This document shows positions 1-9,514 of a stretch of 64,000 nt of DNA, one piece after another. The stretch's first letter is position 1. Every line of letters begins with the position of its first letter. The notes under the pieces were generated by a model, which worked only from the letters and a program-made list of their open reading frames with translations, ran no database searches and had not been told where the DNA came from. The position numbers and the translations under genes were made by a program. The stretch is from Ginsengibacter hankyongi (GTDB lineage Bacteria > Bacteroidota > Bacteroidia > Chitinophagales > Chitinophagaceae): the NCBI RefSeq assembly GCF_008710285.1, contig NZ_VYQF01000001.1, positions 1,807,501-1,871,500 on the forward strand, given 5' to 3'.

Positions 1-21
1 GTGTTTAAAATTGTAAATTAA

Positions 22-42
22 GATGCACCATTATGGTGCTTT
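22..42 (-). terminator. Weak stem-loop after ompH
   Basis: A 6-bp stem (25-30 with 34-39) with a 3-nt loop lies just past the ompH stop codon. The flank on the minus side is only moderately T-rich, so termination is plausible but weak. The plus side is followed by a T-rich stretch, so it could act in either direction if a gene converges from the left edge. Confidence 0.3.
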
Positions 43-47
43 CGCTT

Positions 48-560
48 TTATTTAACACCCAACTCTCTTAGAACATCATCGCTCTTGTCAAGTTTTGGGT
101 CGGCAAATATAACGGTAATTCCTTCACTTTTGTCCAAAATAAAATCATATAATTTTGAGACTGCCAGTTTTTGAACTGCGTTGTAAACTCTGTCCTGTAT
201 TGGTTTTATTAATTCCTGGCGTTTTTTAAAGATATCACCTTCATATCCAAATCTTTTTCTTTGAAGATCCTTAAGGTCTTTATCTGCATTAAATAACTGA
301 TCTTCTCTTTTTTTCTTAAGATCATCACTCAGCATTACCTTTTCTGCATCATAATCTTTATACATTTTATCAAGCGCTGCTGATTTTTGATCTATTTCCT
401 GTTGCCATTGCGCACTAAACTGATCTAACTTTTCCTGGGCAGCCTTGTACTCAGGCAGTTTTTCAAGAATATATTTTGAATCAATAACTGCATAACGTTG
501 AGCGGATAGGCCAGCACTGAATACCAGGCATGATATAAATATGATTAATATTTTTTTCAT
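48..560 (-). CDS. ompH: OmpH/Skp family periplasmic chaperone
   Basis: This is a 170-residue Skp-like chaperone that would hold unfolded outer-membrane proteins in the periplasm on their way to the BAM complex. Residues 1-20 are a signal peptide ending in SAQ. Next comes the family's 'YAVIDSKYILEKLPEY' start and a long charged, helix-rich middle (about 45-125), as expected for the tentacle helices. Length matches the family. It lies 22 bp downstream of the bamA ORF on the same strand, the usual Bacteroidota arrangement, so co-transcription with bamA is likely. Bacteroidota often carry two ompH copies in tandem; a second, if present, would be beyond the left edge. Confidence 0.9.
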   Translation of the reverse strand: MKKILIIFISCLVFSAGLSAQRYAVIDSKYILEKLPEYKAAQEKLDQFSAQWQQEIDQKSAALDKMYKDYDAEKVMLSDDLKKKREDQLFNADKDLKDLQRKRFGYEGDIFKKRQELIKPIQDRVYNAVQKLAVSKLYDFILDKSEGITVIFADPKLDKSDDVLRELGVK

Positions 561-582
561 AACTAATAATTTAATGAATGTA

Positions 583-3330
583 TTATTCAGGCTCCTGGCC
601 CAGCATAAATGTAAACTTAGCAGCTCCTTTTAATCCTGTGGTAGAATTTAGCCTGTCTAAACCTATACCATAATCAAACCCAAGTAAACCAAACATGGGC
701 AAAAAGAAACGCATACCAACGCCCACTGATCTGCGTAATTTAAAAGGATTGTAATCTTTAAAACTATACCATCCGTTTGCTGCTTCAAAAAAAGCTTCTC
801 CAAAAATAGTACTGCTTGCACTCGTACTAAAAGGATACCTCATCTCCAGCGTATATTTATTAAAAATAGTGAAAAAGTTACTTGCTGTACTAATATCAGG
901 ATTAACCTTTGGATCAGAATTATCATAAACTGGGTATCCCCTGTGTGCAATAATATCGTACCCGAGCAGCCCGTAATTATTACTTAAGCCCGCATCTCCC
1001 AATTGAAATCTTTCGAATGGTGAAGTAATTGTTTTATTAGTATAACGACCAAGGAAACCATATTTAGCCGCAGCTTTCAAAATAAATTGCTTGTTTTTAT
1101 CTGGTCCCCTGCCTTTTCCAATCGGGACATACCACTCTGCGTTAAAACGCTCTTTATGAAATTCCACCAGTTTGTATTGATCTGCTTTTGCCTGGTTTTG
1201 ATAAAACTCTGCGCTATGAAAGAAAGAATATGGTGGTGTAAACTGTCCGCTCAATACAAAATTAGAACCACTGGTTGGGAAGATTGGATTAGGGCCTGCA
1301 GAGTTACGGGCTAAAGTTATTTTCAAACTGAAATTGTTGGAAATTCCGTTCGTTAACCCAGGGAAAATATTATAATTCTTAAGCTTGTAACGTTGATAGT
1401 CTAGCTGATAAACAAGAGAAAAATAATCGTCTGGCCATTTCAATTGTTTACCAAGCGCCACGCTAAACCCAGTTGTTTTAATAAAAGAAGAATCGCCATA
1501 AGAACGATCATAATAGCCTGTAAGCGGGTTATATGCATTTGCGTATTTGGTATCGTAGTAACTTATGGTAAAGGAGTTTCTCTTTTTACCACCAAGCCAT
1601 GGTTCAGTAAATGAAAAATTATAAGAGCGGAATTGCTTTCCATTACTCTGGCCTCTTAAGCTTAATTTTTGTCCGTCGCCACTTGGTAAAGGATCCCAGC
1701 TCTTTTTATTAAATATATTATAAATAGAAAAGTTATTAAAGGTTACGCCTAACGTTCCTGTTAATCCAATTCCACCACCAAATCCTGCGGAAAGTTCTAA
1801 CTGGTCAGAAGATTTTTCTTCAAGACCCCAGTTTATATCCACTGTTCCTTCTTCCGTATTAGGTACAATACCCGGATTAATTTTTTCAGGATTAAAATAA
1901 CCAAGTTGCGATAGTTCCCTTTGTGTCCTTATAATAAGCTCGCGGCTGAATTTATCGCCAGGAACTGTGCGGAGTTCGCGGCGTATAACGTAATCCTTGG
2001 TTTTATCATTCCCGGTAATAGTTACTTTGCCTATTGTTGCCTGTGGTCCTTCTACAATGCGTATTTCGTGGTCAATGGTATCATTATAAACGGCTGTCTC
2101 TACAGGATCTATTCTAAAAAACAAATAACCATCATCCTGGTAAAGACTACTGATGTCACCACCCTCTGCCGATGGCTCTTTTCCTAATTTCTTATTTAGT
2201 GTTTCCGCATTATAAATATCTCCCTTTTTTATTCCGAGTAAAAGGCTTAATAATGAATCTGAATACTTTGTGTTTCCTTTCCATGTTATGTTTCCAAAAT
2301 AATACCGGTGACCTTCTTTAAGTTTTATTGCAACATCAAGATCCCCATGATCATTGTAAGTGGTATCACCTTCAATAATAGCATCCCTAAAACCTAATGA
2401 ATTGTAATAATCTAAAACGTGCCCTTTATCTTCCAGGTATTTCTTTTCATTAAACTTTGCAGAGCTTAATTTAAAACGGAAGTATGGATCGAGCACTTCC
2501 TTTGTTTTGGAAGGAATTAAATAACCATTAGTACGCAAATACCCATTAAAAGAAATTCTATTGGTTTTGCCAGAATCAAAAACATTACCTACCGATGTTG
2601 GAAACAAGGTAAACCTGCTCATTTCCTTAGTGCCTTTCATTTGTTTTTTCAGCCGGAGCGCACTTACAGATTCGTTGCCAGCAAAGTAGATATCTTTGAT
2701 GTGAACCTTTGCATTCTTGTTAACTACAAATACAATATTTACTGCATTTGCATTCTTAGGATCTTTCGTTTCATTCACTTTTACATCTACGTTTCTAAAT
2801 CCTTTATCTACATAAAATTTCTTTATAACTGTGGCTGCAGTTGTCTTAAGGTTTTCAGTAACACGGGTTACTTTCCCTTTTGCAAGCCCAAGTTTTGGGG
2901 TTAGATCGTCAGCTTCGCTTTTACTTACTCCTTTAAATTTAAAATTCGTAAGGCTCGGCCTGTCAGTTATATTTATCTCAACGGATAACTTATCACCTAC
3001 AAGGTTGGTAAAATAAATTTGTACATCCGACACAAGATTTTGCTTCCACAAATTGGAAATTGCCCTGGAAAAATTATCGCCACCCGGTATTTTTACTTTA
3101 TCGCCAACAGCCAAGCCAGAAATAGAAATAATAAGGTTTGGATCAAAGGAGGTTCCCGTTACTTTAATATCAGATATCACATATTCCTTAGGTGTTTTTG
3201 CGTTGAAAATATTTTCAAGCGGTACATTTACTGAAGTAGGAACAGAATCATTAGCAACCTGTGCAGTGACATTTGTTTTGGCAGTAATAGCTACAACTAC
3301 TAAGAATAAAATCTTGTAGATTTTAGGCAT
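583..3330 (-). CDS. bamA: BamA, outer membrane protein assembly factor
   Basis: BamA is the Omp85 core of the BAM machine that folds beta-barrels into the outer membrane. A signal peptide (MPKIYKILF... ending TAQ) begins at 3330. The open frame extends 12 codons further upstream, but that start would bury the signal peptide, so 3330 is preferred. The first half (about residues 30-460) carries POTRA-type repeats. The second half is an aromatic-rich barrel with the VGVGMRFFLPMFG-type strands and an ending in FMLGQEPE. At about 915 residues it is normal for the phylum, longer than E. coli BamA. The downstream neighbour is ompH and the upstream neighbour is uppS, a classic envelope cluster. Confidence 0.93.
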   Translation of the reverse strand: MPKIYKILFLVVVAITAKTNVTAQVANDSVPTSVNVPLENIFNAKTPKEYVISDIKVTGTSFDPNLIISISGLAVGDKVKIPGGDNFSRAISNLWKQNLVSDVQIYFTNLVGDKLSVEINITDRPSLTNFKFKGVSKSEADDLTPKLGLAKGKVTRVTENLKTTAATVIKKFYVDKGFRNVDVKVNETKDPKNANAVNIVFVVNKNAKVHIKDIYFAGNESVSALRLKKQMKGTKEMSRFTLFPTSVGNVFDSGKTNRISFNGYLRTNGYLIPSKTKEVLDPYFRFKLSSAKFNEKKYLEDKGHVLDYYNSLGFRDAIIEGDTTYNDHGDLDVAIKLKEGHRYYFGNITWKGNTKYSDSLLSLLLGIKKGDIYNAETLNKKLGKEPSAEGGDISSLYQDDGYLFFRIDPVETAVYNDTIDHEIRIVEGPQATIGKVTITGNDKTKDYVIRRELRTVPGDKFSRELIIRTQRELSQLGYFNPEKINPGIVPNTEEGTVDINWGLEEKSSDQLELSAGFGGGIGLTGTLGVTFNNFSIYNIFNKKSWDPLPSGDGQKLSLRGQSNGKQFRSYNFSFTEPWLGGKKRNSFTISYYDTKYANAYNPLTGYYDRSYGDSSFIKTTGFSVALGKQLKWPDDYFSLVYQLDYQRYKLKNYNIFPGLTNGISNNFSLKITLARNSAGPNPIFPTSGSNFVLSGQFTPPYSFFHSAEFYQNQAKADQYKLVEFHKERFNAEWYVPIGKGRGPDKNKQFILKAAAKYGFLGRYTNKTITSPFERFQLGDAGLSNNYGLLGYDIIAHRGYPVYDNSDPKVNPDISTASNFFTIFNKYTLEMRYPFSTSASSTIFGEAFFEAANGWYSFKDYNPFKLRRSVGVGMRFFLPMFGLLGFDYGIGLDRLNSTTGLKGAAKFTFMLGQEPE

Positions 3331-3449
3331 CAAATCTTTTTTTATAAGGCGGCAAGATAAAATCAATTAATTAAAAGTATTTGTTAAATCCCCCATATTA
3401 TAAGGGGTTGAGGATGATTAAAAAAATAGGTAAATGAATAGATGAAATA

Positions 3450-4187
3450 TTAAAGTTGTTCGCTTGTTTTACCAAATCGCCTTTCCCGGTTCTGGAAACT
3501 GAATATTGCTTCATATAAATTTTCCTTTCTAAAGTCCGGCCAAAGCGTATCGGTAAAATACAATTCACTATAGGCAAGTTGATATAATAAAAAATTGCTG
3601 ATACGAAATTCTCCGCTTGTTCTGATCATCAGTTCAGGATCCGGAAAGTCAGCCGTACATAAATGTTGATTAAAAACATCATGATTTATATCTCCAGGCT
3701 CAAGCATATTATTTTTAACTTCAACAGCAATATTTTTTACAGCTTCAATAATTTCCCAACGGCTGCTGTAGCTTAAGGCCATTATGAGGTTGAGGCCTGT
3801 ATTATTTTTTGTAGCATCACATGCTTCTTCAAGTTCGTTTCTTGCGGCCGCGGGCAACATTTTTATATTGCCAATAACATGCAATTTGATATTATTTTTA
3901 TTAAGTGTGGATACCTCCTGTTTTATAGTTTGAACTAAGAGTTCCATTAGACCAGTCACTTCGTCTTGCGGCCTGTCCCAGTTTTCGGTACTAAACGCAT
4001 AAAGCGTAAGATACCCAATGCCTAACTCAGCGCATCCCTCAACAATGTTTCTAACACTTTCTACTCCGCTATAATGGCCGAATAACCTTTCCTGTCCTTT
4101 TTCTTTTGCCCATCTTCCATTTCCATCCATAATTATGGCAATGTGCCTTGGCAGCTTTTCAACATCTAATTTTTCTTTCAGGCTCAT
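3450..4187 (-). CDS. uppS: Isoprenyl transferase (undecaprenyl diphosphate synthase)
   Basis: This cis-prenyltransferase would condense isopentenyl diphosphate onto farnesyl diphosphate to make the C55 lipid carrier for peptidoglycan and surface glycans. The family's IIMDGNGRWAK motif is at residues 18-28, with catalytic Asp21. The C-terminal RTSGEFRISNFLLYQ block, which binds diphosphate and the dimer partner, is present. The length of 245 aa is typical. It sits between DUF6089 and bamA on the same strand. A strong stem-loop lies 15 bp upstream of its ATG and may set its expression apart from DUF6089. Confidence 0.95.
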   Translation of the reverse strand: MSLKEKLDVEKLPRHIAIIMDGNGRWAKEKGQERLFGHYSGVESVRNIVEGCAELGIGYLTLYAFSTENWDRPQDEVTGLMELLVQTIKQEVSTLNKNNIKLHVIGNIKMLPAAARNELEEACDATKNNTGLNLIMALSYSSRWEIIEAVKNIAVEVKNNMLEPGDINHDVFNQHLCTADFPDPELMIRTSGEFRISNFLLYQLAYSELYFTDTLWPDFRKENLYEAIFSFQNRERRFGKTSEQL

Positions 4188-4188
4188 A

Positions 4189-4232
4189 TTGTTTTAAAAT
4201 AACCAAGTCAGGCGAAAGGGGGCCTGACTTGG
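4189..4232 (-). terminator. Stem-loop between DUF6089 gene and uppS
   Basis: An 11-bp perfect stem (4203-4213 with 4222-4232, loop of 8) is followed on the minus strand by a T-rich stretch (TTATTTTAAAAC) leading straight into the uppS start. It looks like a partial intrinsic terminator or an mRNA-stabilising hairpin in the middle of the envelope operon. Which of the two cannot be decided from sequence. Confidence 0.5.
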
Positions 4233-4389
4233 GTGGCAAAAATAAGGAAATAGTTCAAACCTCAGAGTAGTTAATCTTTCTTATTTCATTTATATGATGT
4301 GTTTATAAATGCCGATAAATACAAATAAGAAAAGATTTTTCACACTGAAGAACCTTCGAGAATTTTTAAGGAATAAAGCGATTAACAAA

Positions 4390-5214
4390 TCAGCGTGCGG
4401 TAGGGCAGCGATAAGAAGTTAAATTAAAAGAGATACCAATCTCTGCGATTGCATATTGGTCTTTTTGTTTGCTAAATCCACGTTGCCGGCCTTCAACTCC
4501 AATAGGAGTACCGAGTTCATAAGACCTGTCCTGGAGCTGCGCAGCAACAGACGATATCGGAAATTTATCAATACCTACGTACGTTGTACTAACATCATCA
4601 ATATAATCTGTTGTTGTAAAACGGTGGGCAATTTCGAAAGAAATATTTACTTTATCAGTTACAGCATATTTAACACCAAAGCCAATCGGGATACAAACTG
4701 CCATAGTTCCATAAGCTTTCCTTCCTTTATAAAAAGTTTCACCTTCTGTATTTAATGGCCGTAAATAATATTTTTGGCCGGCCAGGTAAGCATAGGGATC
4801 ATAGCTAAATACGCCCACTCCCACTGTAGCGTACGGAGTAAAACTATGTTGCGGGTCTGAAGGAACAAATTTGAAAAAATTAAAATCTCCCCTTAAAGCA
4901 ATTTCAAAAATATTGGTATTAAAACTAAGATTTCTGCGGCGCTGGTATTCATTTTGGCTATATTGATCGCTGTACCCAAGTTTGGCAAAATGTGCAGTTA
5001 ATCGAATACCTGCATAATTATTTAATTGCTTTCTAAAAAAACCACCTAACGCAATTTTAGGTCGGTTAATTGCTGCCCGGTTATTGAGATCTCCAAAATA
5101 ATGTGCGGCGCCTACCGTTATGCCATATTCCCCTTCCTGAACAATTTCATATTGTGCGCTCACTTTAGTCTGAAACAAAGTAATAATTACGAGGGTTACC
5201 AAAAAATTTTTCAT
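4390..5214 (-). CDS. DUF6089 family outer-membrane beta-barrel protein
   Basis: The precursor is about 274 residues with a signal peptide (MKNFLVTLVIITLFQTKVSAQ). The start at 5214 is preferred over one 12 bp upstream because it puts the signal peptide first. The mature part has alternating aromatic strands (YGITVGAAHYFGDLN, SFTPYATVGVGVFSYDPYAY) typical of DUF6089, a small barrel family found between nadK and uppS in Bacteroidota. Function is unknown, and its fixed position next to bamA suggests envelope assembly. It is probably co-transcribed with nadK, 86 bp upstream. Confidence 0.8.
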   Translation of the reverse strand: MKNFLVTLVIITLFQTKVSAQYEIVQEGEYGITVGAAHYFGDLNNRAAINRPKIALGGFFRKQLNNYAGIRLTAHFAKLGYSDQYSQNEYQRRRNLSFNTNIFEIALRGDFNFFKFVPSDPQHSFTPYATVGVGVFSYDPYAYLAGQKYYLRPLNTEGETFYKGRKAYGTMAVCIPIGFGVKYAVTDKVNISFEIAHRFTTTDYIDDVSTTYVGIDKFPISSVAAQLQDRSYELGTPIGVEGRQRGFSKQKDQYAIAEIGISFNLTSYRCPTAR

Positions 5215-5300
5215 AACGGGTGCCAAATAATTGTATTAAACATAGTTGCTAAAACGAAGAAACACTCTTTTCATTACATACACAAGTTAAAAATTTGCCA

Positions 5301-6176
5301 TTAATTTCTTTTATCAAGCCCCCACGATAATTTGTTGCGCAATGTTTGCAAAAAATTATTTTCGTTAAGGCGTACCAGGTTTATATTAAAAGTTTCTTTG
5401 CGTATTGCCAGCAATACTTCTTTTGTAACTATTTCACGCCGGCTATCCAGTGTACACAAAAACCCATCGGTTCGTCCTTCTACTTCAAAAGAAAGAACTG
5501 TATTATCAGGAACAACGAGTGGCCTTATATTTAAATTGTGTGGCGAAACCGGGGTTATAACAAAACTCGCAGACTCTGGAAAAACCACAGGTCCGTTACA
5601 ACTTAATGAATATCCCGTGGAACCTGTGGGCGTAGATACAATGAGGCCATCGGCCCAATACGTATTTAAAAATTCACCATTTAAGTAGGTATGAATTTTA
5701 ATCATAGGCGAGGTATCTTTCTTATGAATTGTAAATTCATTTAGCGCATACGCTACACCGTTAAATAACGGCATATTTGCGTCCAGGTGAAGCAATGTTC
5801 TTTTATCGTTCATAAAAGTACGTTGTACTAATGCCTTTACCGCAATATGTAATTCATCTTTACCAATGCTTGCCAGGAAACCAAGGCGTCCGTAATTTAT
5901 TCCCAAAACGGGAATGCCTTTATCTCCAACAAATGTTATTGCGTCCAATAAAGTGCCATCTCCTCCAAGACTTATGAGAAAGTCAATGTCTTCAAGATCT
6001 TCCGGACAATTAAATGTTGAATATTTATTGGATATATCAATTGAAGAATAAAACTGGTTAAAAAAATTCTGGAATACAACAGGTTCAATTTTATAATAAG
6101 CTAACTCCGCAAGTAGTAATTTAAGGCCTTCCTGCTGTCTGGCCTCTAATCCACGACTATAAATTGCTATCCTCAT
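5301..6176 (-). CDS. nadK: NAD kinase
   Basis: NadK phosphorylates NAD to NADP in the cytoplasm. The diagnostic GGDGTLLDA motif is at residues 71-79, with catalytic Asp73. The NE box (ALNEFTIHKK) and the glycine-rich TPTGSTGYSLSCNGP loop that binds NAD follow in order. The start at 6176 (MRIAIYSRG) fits the family; an ATG 12 bp upstream is in frame but less likely. The product is about 291 aa, normal. It lies between the CBS protein gene and the DUF6089 gene on one strand. Confidence 0.95.
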   Translation of the reverse strand: MRIAIYSRGLEARQQEGLKLLLAELAYYKIEPVVFQNFFNQFYSSIDISNKYSTFNCPEDLEDIDFLISLGGDGTLLDAITFVGDKGIPVLGINYGRLGFLASIGKDELHIAVKALVQRTFMNDKRTLLHLDANMPLFNGVAYALNEFTIHKKDTSPMIKIHTYLNGEFLNTYWADGLIVSTPTGSTGYSLSCNGPVVFPESASFVITPVSPHNLNIRPLVVPDNTVLSFEVEGRTDGFLCTLDSRREIVTKEVLLAIRKETFNINLVRLNENNFLQTLRNKLSWGLDKRN

Positions 6177-6369
6177 GTTTTTTACCAAAATTCTTGTACG
6201 TAACCTGTTAAATGATAAACTACCTATGTAAAAATAAACCCTTTTGATTTAACCGTTTTAACTGTATTTGAAGCTTAGGATAATTGGCAGCAATTTAGAT
6301 TGGCAACACCTTGCTCTACGCAGGGTTACAGTAAATTATAATTTATAATTGATGGAAGTAATTGATTCT

Positions 6370-7032
6370 TTATATGTCAAGATAATTCATAAGGTGCCGG
6401 TAATTGTTGTCAATTTCATTTTCAAACAATTGTTCACCGGAGTAGTAAGAGATTGTATATTCATATCTCTCAAAAGCTGCAATAATCACAGAAATTTCCT
6501 TTTTATTAAGGTGAATAGTAATTTGTATTAAAGAAGTATCAGGTTTAATGGTAATATTTAAATGAAGAATTACTGCGCCATCACTTTCAACAATCCTGCT
6601 TATTTCAGAAATTGAAAAATTACTGCGTTCCATTTCGAGTACAATAACAGCACCCGGTTCGTTTGCCCCGGAAAAATTTCCTAAGGCAGCGAGTAATTGC
6701 TGTCCCGCAATAGTTCCTACAAACTCGTTGGTTTCAGTAACCACAGGAATTACATTTGTATGGTATTGATTGCTTATTGTAACCGCATCTAAAAAATGCT
6801 TATTAGAATTAACTGATGCTGGGATAAAATCATTTTGAAAAAACTCAATTGGAATTTTTTTATTTTCTTCATCCAATAAATCATCTTCGCTAATCATCCC
6901 AAGGTATTTTTCTTCGGATACGACAGGTAAGTGAGTCATTTTAAAATCACTCATTAACTGCAAAGCTTTTGAAACCGTGTCAGTCAATTGCAATTGTGGC
7001 AAAATAGTATTAATGAGCTCTTGCGCTAACAT
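6370..7032 (-). CDS. CBS-domain protein
   Basis: A 220-residue cytoplasmic protein with two CBS motifs in the first 125 residues (MSDFKMTHLPVVSEEKYLGMISEDDLL and a second ending TNEFVGTIAGQQLL). A C-terminal region (about 135-215) with an ACT-like alternation of strand and helix follows. CBS pairs usually bind adenine nucleotides, but the ligand here is unknown. The gene precedes nadK, as in many Bacteroidota, so a link to nucleotide sensing is reasonable inference. Confidence 0.8.
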   Translation of the reverse strand: MLAQELINTILPQLQLTDTVSKALQLMSDFKMTHLPVVSEEKYLGMISEDDLLDEENKKIPIEFFQNDFIPASVNSNKHFLDAVTISNQYHTNVIPVVTETNEFVGTIAGQQLLAALGNFSGANEPGAVIVLEMERSNFSISEISRIVESDGAVILHLNITIKPDTSLIQITIHLNKKEISVIIAAFERYEYTISYYSGEQLFENEIDNNYRHLMNYLDI

Positions 7033-7091
7033 GATATTGACTTCATTAAAATGTCAGAAAATAAAGATCGATATTATACAGACAAAAAAAA

Positions 7092-7871
7092 CTAGTGAAC
7101 TGTTGCAGCAGGCACCTTTAATTTTGAAATAAATCCACTTAGTATTTTGTTAAACTCATCAGGAACTTCCATCATGGGTGCATGCCCGCATTTATCAATA
7201 AAATGAAGCTCACTGTTTGGAATTAGCTTGTGAAATTCCTTGGCAACAAATGGTGGAGTAATAGTATCATTATTCCCCCAAATTAAACAGGTTGGCTGTT
7301 TTATCTGGCTTATTTCTTCGCCAAGATTATTGCGAATGGCAGACTTAGCCAATGAAATTATTTTAATAACTTTAATCCTGTTGTTGGTTATTTCAAAACA
7401 TTCGTTCACCAATTCTTCAGTTGCCATTGCGGGATCATAAAAAGTAAGCTGTGTTTTTTTCCTGATATATTCTTTGTCTCCGCGCTTCGGATAACTATCG
7501 CCCATGCCGTTCTCAAAAAGGCCTGAACTCCCGGTAAGAATAAGCGACTTTATACGCTCCGGATGTTTTAAAATATAAACAAGCGCTACGTGGCCTCCTA
7601 ATGAATTACCTAACAGGTGAATTTTGTTATAATCGCGGGTCTCAATAAATTTATAAACAAATTTTTGAAGGCCACCAACAGTAGTATGCAATAAATCAAG
7701 CTCAAAAAGGGGAAGCATTGGTACAATAACCTTATTGGTCTTTCTGAAATATTCAATGAGATGTTCAAAATTGCTCAAAGCCCCAAAAAGCCCATGTAAT
7801 AAGACAAGAGGTTCACCTTCTCCCTCTTCAATAAATTTAAACTTACCGTCTTGTTGAATATTATATTCCAT
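7092..7871 (-). CDS. Alpha/beta hydrolase
   Basis: A 259-residue alpha/beta-hydrolase fold enzyme. The oxyanion-hole HGLFG is at 26-30, the nucleophile elbow GNSLGG has Ser90, an acid at Asp202 (GNNDTITPP) and a base at His230 (CGHAPMMEVP), giving a complete triad. There is no signal peptide, so it is cytoplasmic. Substrate cannot be told; MhpC- or lipase-like esterases share this layout. It is transcribed on the minus strand toward the CBS gene, 59 bp away. Confidence 0.85.
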   Translation of the reverse strand: MEYNIQQDGKFKFIEEGEGEPLVLLHGLFGALSNFEHLIEYFRKTNKVIVPMLPLFELDLLHTTVGGLQKFVYKFIETRDYNKIHLLGNSLGGHVALVYILKHPERIKSLILTGSSGLFENGMGDSYPKRGDKEYIRKKTQLTFYDPAMATEELVNECFEITNNRIKVIKIISLAKSAIRNNLGEEISQIKQPTCLIWGNNDTITPPFVAKEFHKLIPNSELHFIDKCGHAPMMEVPDEFNKILSGFISKLKVPAATVH

Positions 7872-7974
7872 TGATGCGCTCTGGCGAATTTGTGGTTTTA
7901 CATGCAGCTATATAATGCTAAAATAAATGTTTCTATGCAAAAAAATAACGAAATAATATTTGAACATCATTTAA

Positions 7975-8511
7975 TTAGGCAGATTTTTGTACCAGGCTTC
8001 CAAAAAAACTTTCTAATTGCAAGAACATATCCTTAAAAAAAGGTATGATCCTGCCAAGATTATTAATCACTTTTGGTCCCCAGGGAGATACATATTTATA
8101 AACAAAAGAACTCTCAATTACATCTGGTTTTAACACCAAAATCTTTTCAGCAAAAAATAATATTACACTAAATATTATTGTATAAATGATAATAAAAAGA
8201 ACCATGCCTCCTAACCGGTCCAACCACCCCAACATCGCAAGGTCAATAGTTTTTTTTATTAGCCTTGCGCCTAAACTTACCAGTAAAATTACCACAATAA
8301 AAACTAAAAGGAACGAAATGAAGGGTAACCATTTGGTAGCTGATGTAACATTTTTACTTAAGTATTCGGCAACAACTGCGGAAAGTTTTAACGCCGCAGC
8401 AAGCCCTATTATAAAAGCCAGCAAAGAAAAAATACCTACTATAAATCCTTTACTTAGCCCTTTAAATATAGCAACAATCATTACCAATATAAATGCAACA
8501 TCGATTACCAT
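7975..8511 (-). CDS. CvpA family membrane protein
   Basis: A 178-residue protein with four hydrophobic segments (about 1-20, 25-45, 60-85, 98-125) and the CvpA-type opening (MVIDVAFILVMIVAIFKGLSKGFIVGIFSLL). CvpA proteins are inner-membrane proteins linked to envelope homeostasis and, in E. coli, colicin V production. The biochemical role is not settled. It sits 68 bp downstream of the YqeY-family gene on the same strand. Confidence 0.85.
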   Translation of the reverse strand: MVIDVAFILVMIVAIFKGLSKGFIVGIFSLLAFIIGLAAALKLSAVVAEYLSKNVTSATKWLPFISFLLVFIVVILLVSLGARLIKKTIDLAMLGWLDRLGGMVLFIIIYTIIFSVILFFAEKILVLKPDVIESSFVYKYVSPWGPKVINNLGRIIPFFKDMFLQLESFFGSLVQKSA

Positions 8512-8579
8512 AAAATCATTTTCATTTATAAAGTATGATGTTACGAACTAAAGAATTCAGCGGGGCAACGCAATTAAAA

Positions 8580-9035
8580 TTACTTTGAGGCAAGAATTTC
8601 TTTTACAATAGCTGCAATGGTTTTTCCATCTGCTTTACCGCCAAGTTGCTTATTGGCCATGCCCATTACTTTACCCATATCGGCTTGTGAAGTTGCGCCG
8701 GTTTCTTTTATAATAGTAGCAATAACTTCCCGCAATTCTTCCTCGCTCATTTGCTTTGGCAAAAATTTTTCTATTACTTCAATTTCTTCTTTTTCTTTTT
8801 CAGCAAGATCCTCGCGGTTTTGCTTGTCATAAATTTCTAAAGATTCTTTCCGTTGCTTCACTAACTTCTGAAGCAATTTTATTTCATCGTCATTTTTAAT
8901 CTCACCGCTAAATCCTTCTGAAGTTTTAAGGTTAATAATTGCAGCCTTAATTGCACGCAAAGACCTCAAGGATTTTTCATCCTTTGCAAGCATTGCACTT
9001 TTTAAGTCGGCCATTACTTTTTCTTCTAAACTCAT
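8580..9035 (-). CDS. GatB/YqeY domain protein
   Basis: A 151-residue helical protein of the YqeY family, related to the C-terminal tail domain of GatB that touches tRNA in the Asp/Glu-tRNA amidotransferase. Family signatures are visible: SLEEKVMADLKSAMLAKDE at the start, FLPKQMSEEEL in the middle and the GKVMGMANKQLGGKADG block near the end. Length is standard. Its specific role is not established. It is the gene upstream of the CvpA gene. Confidence 0.9.
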   Translation of the reverse strand: MSLEEKVMADLKSAMLAKDEKSLRSLRAIKAAIINLKTSEGFSGEIKNDDEIKLLQKLVKQRKESLEIYDKQNREDLAEKEKEEIEVIEKFLPKQMSEEELREVIATIIKETGATSQADMGKVMGMANKQLGGKADGKTIAAIVKEILASK

Positions 9036-9099
9036 TTTAGATTCAATTTAAAATTTAATAAATAATGTTTCCTTTTGTAACTACACGAATGATATTTTT

Positions 9100-9444
9100 T
9101 TATTTATTCTTTTCCTTTTCCAGCTCAATAAATTTTTTATGAAATTCAAGGGCAAAAGTCTTCATGTCATTGCTTAACACATCATATTTAGTGGCTCTTT
9201 GAAAAGTTTCGGCCATAGTTGTGAATACCTGGAAATAAAAATCAGCCATTTCATCCACCATCATATCTTTTGTCCAAAGATCAATGCGCAATGCAGATTT
9301 ATCAATAGCATCCCAAAAGGCTATGAACATTGCTTTTGCTTTTTGAGGAGTATCAGCAGTGCTTCCACTGGCAGTCCATGTTATTTGTTGAGGAACTTTT
9401 TCGGCGTCCAACTGAACGGTGATATTTATATTTGATTCTGTCAT
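9100..9444 (-). CDS. gldC: Gliding motility protein GldC
   Basis: A 114-residue cytoplasmic protein that matches GldC in length and in its opening (NINITVQLDAEKVPQQITWTAS), followed by the WTKDMMVDEMADFYFQVF segment. GldC is known from Flavobacterium gliding work as an accessory protein of the gliding and type IX secretion apparatus. No other gld gene lies in this window, which is common because gldB/gldC often sit apart. It supports assignment to Bacteroidota but does not prove gliding. Confidence 0.85.
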   Translation of the reverse strand: MTESNINITVQLDAEKVPQQITWTASGSTADTPQKAKAMFIAFWDAIDKSALRIDLWTKDMMVDEMADFYFQVFTTMAETFQRATKYDVLSNDMKTFALEFHKKFIELEKEKNK

Positions 9445-9514
9445 AAAGGGTGCAAATTAATACTATTGAAGGGTTCAATAAAAATGATATTAATAAAATA
9501 GTTTGAAAATTTTT

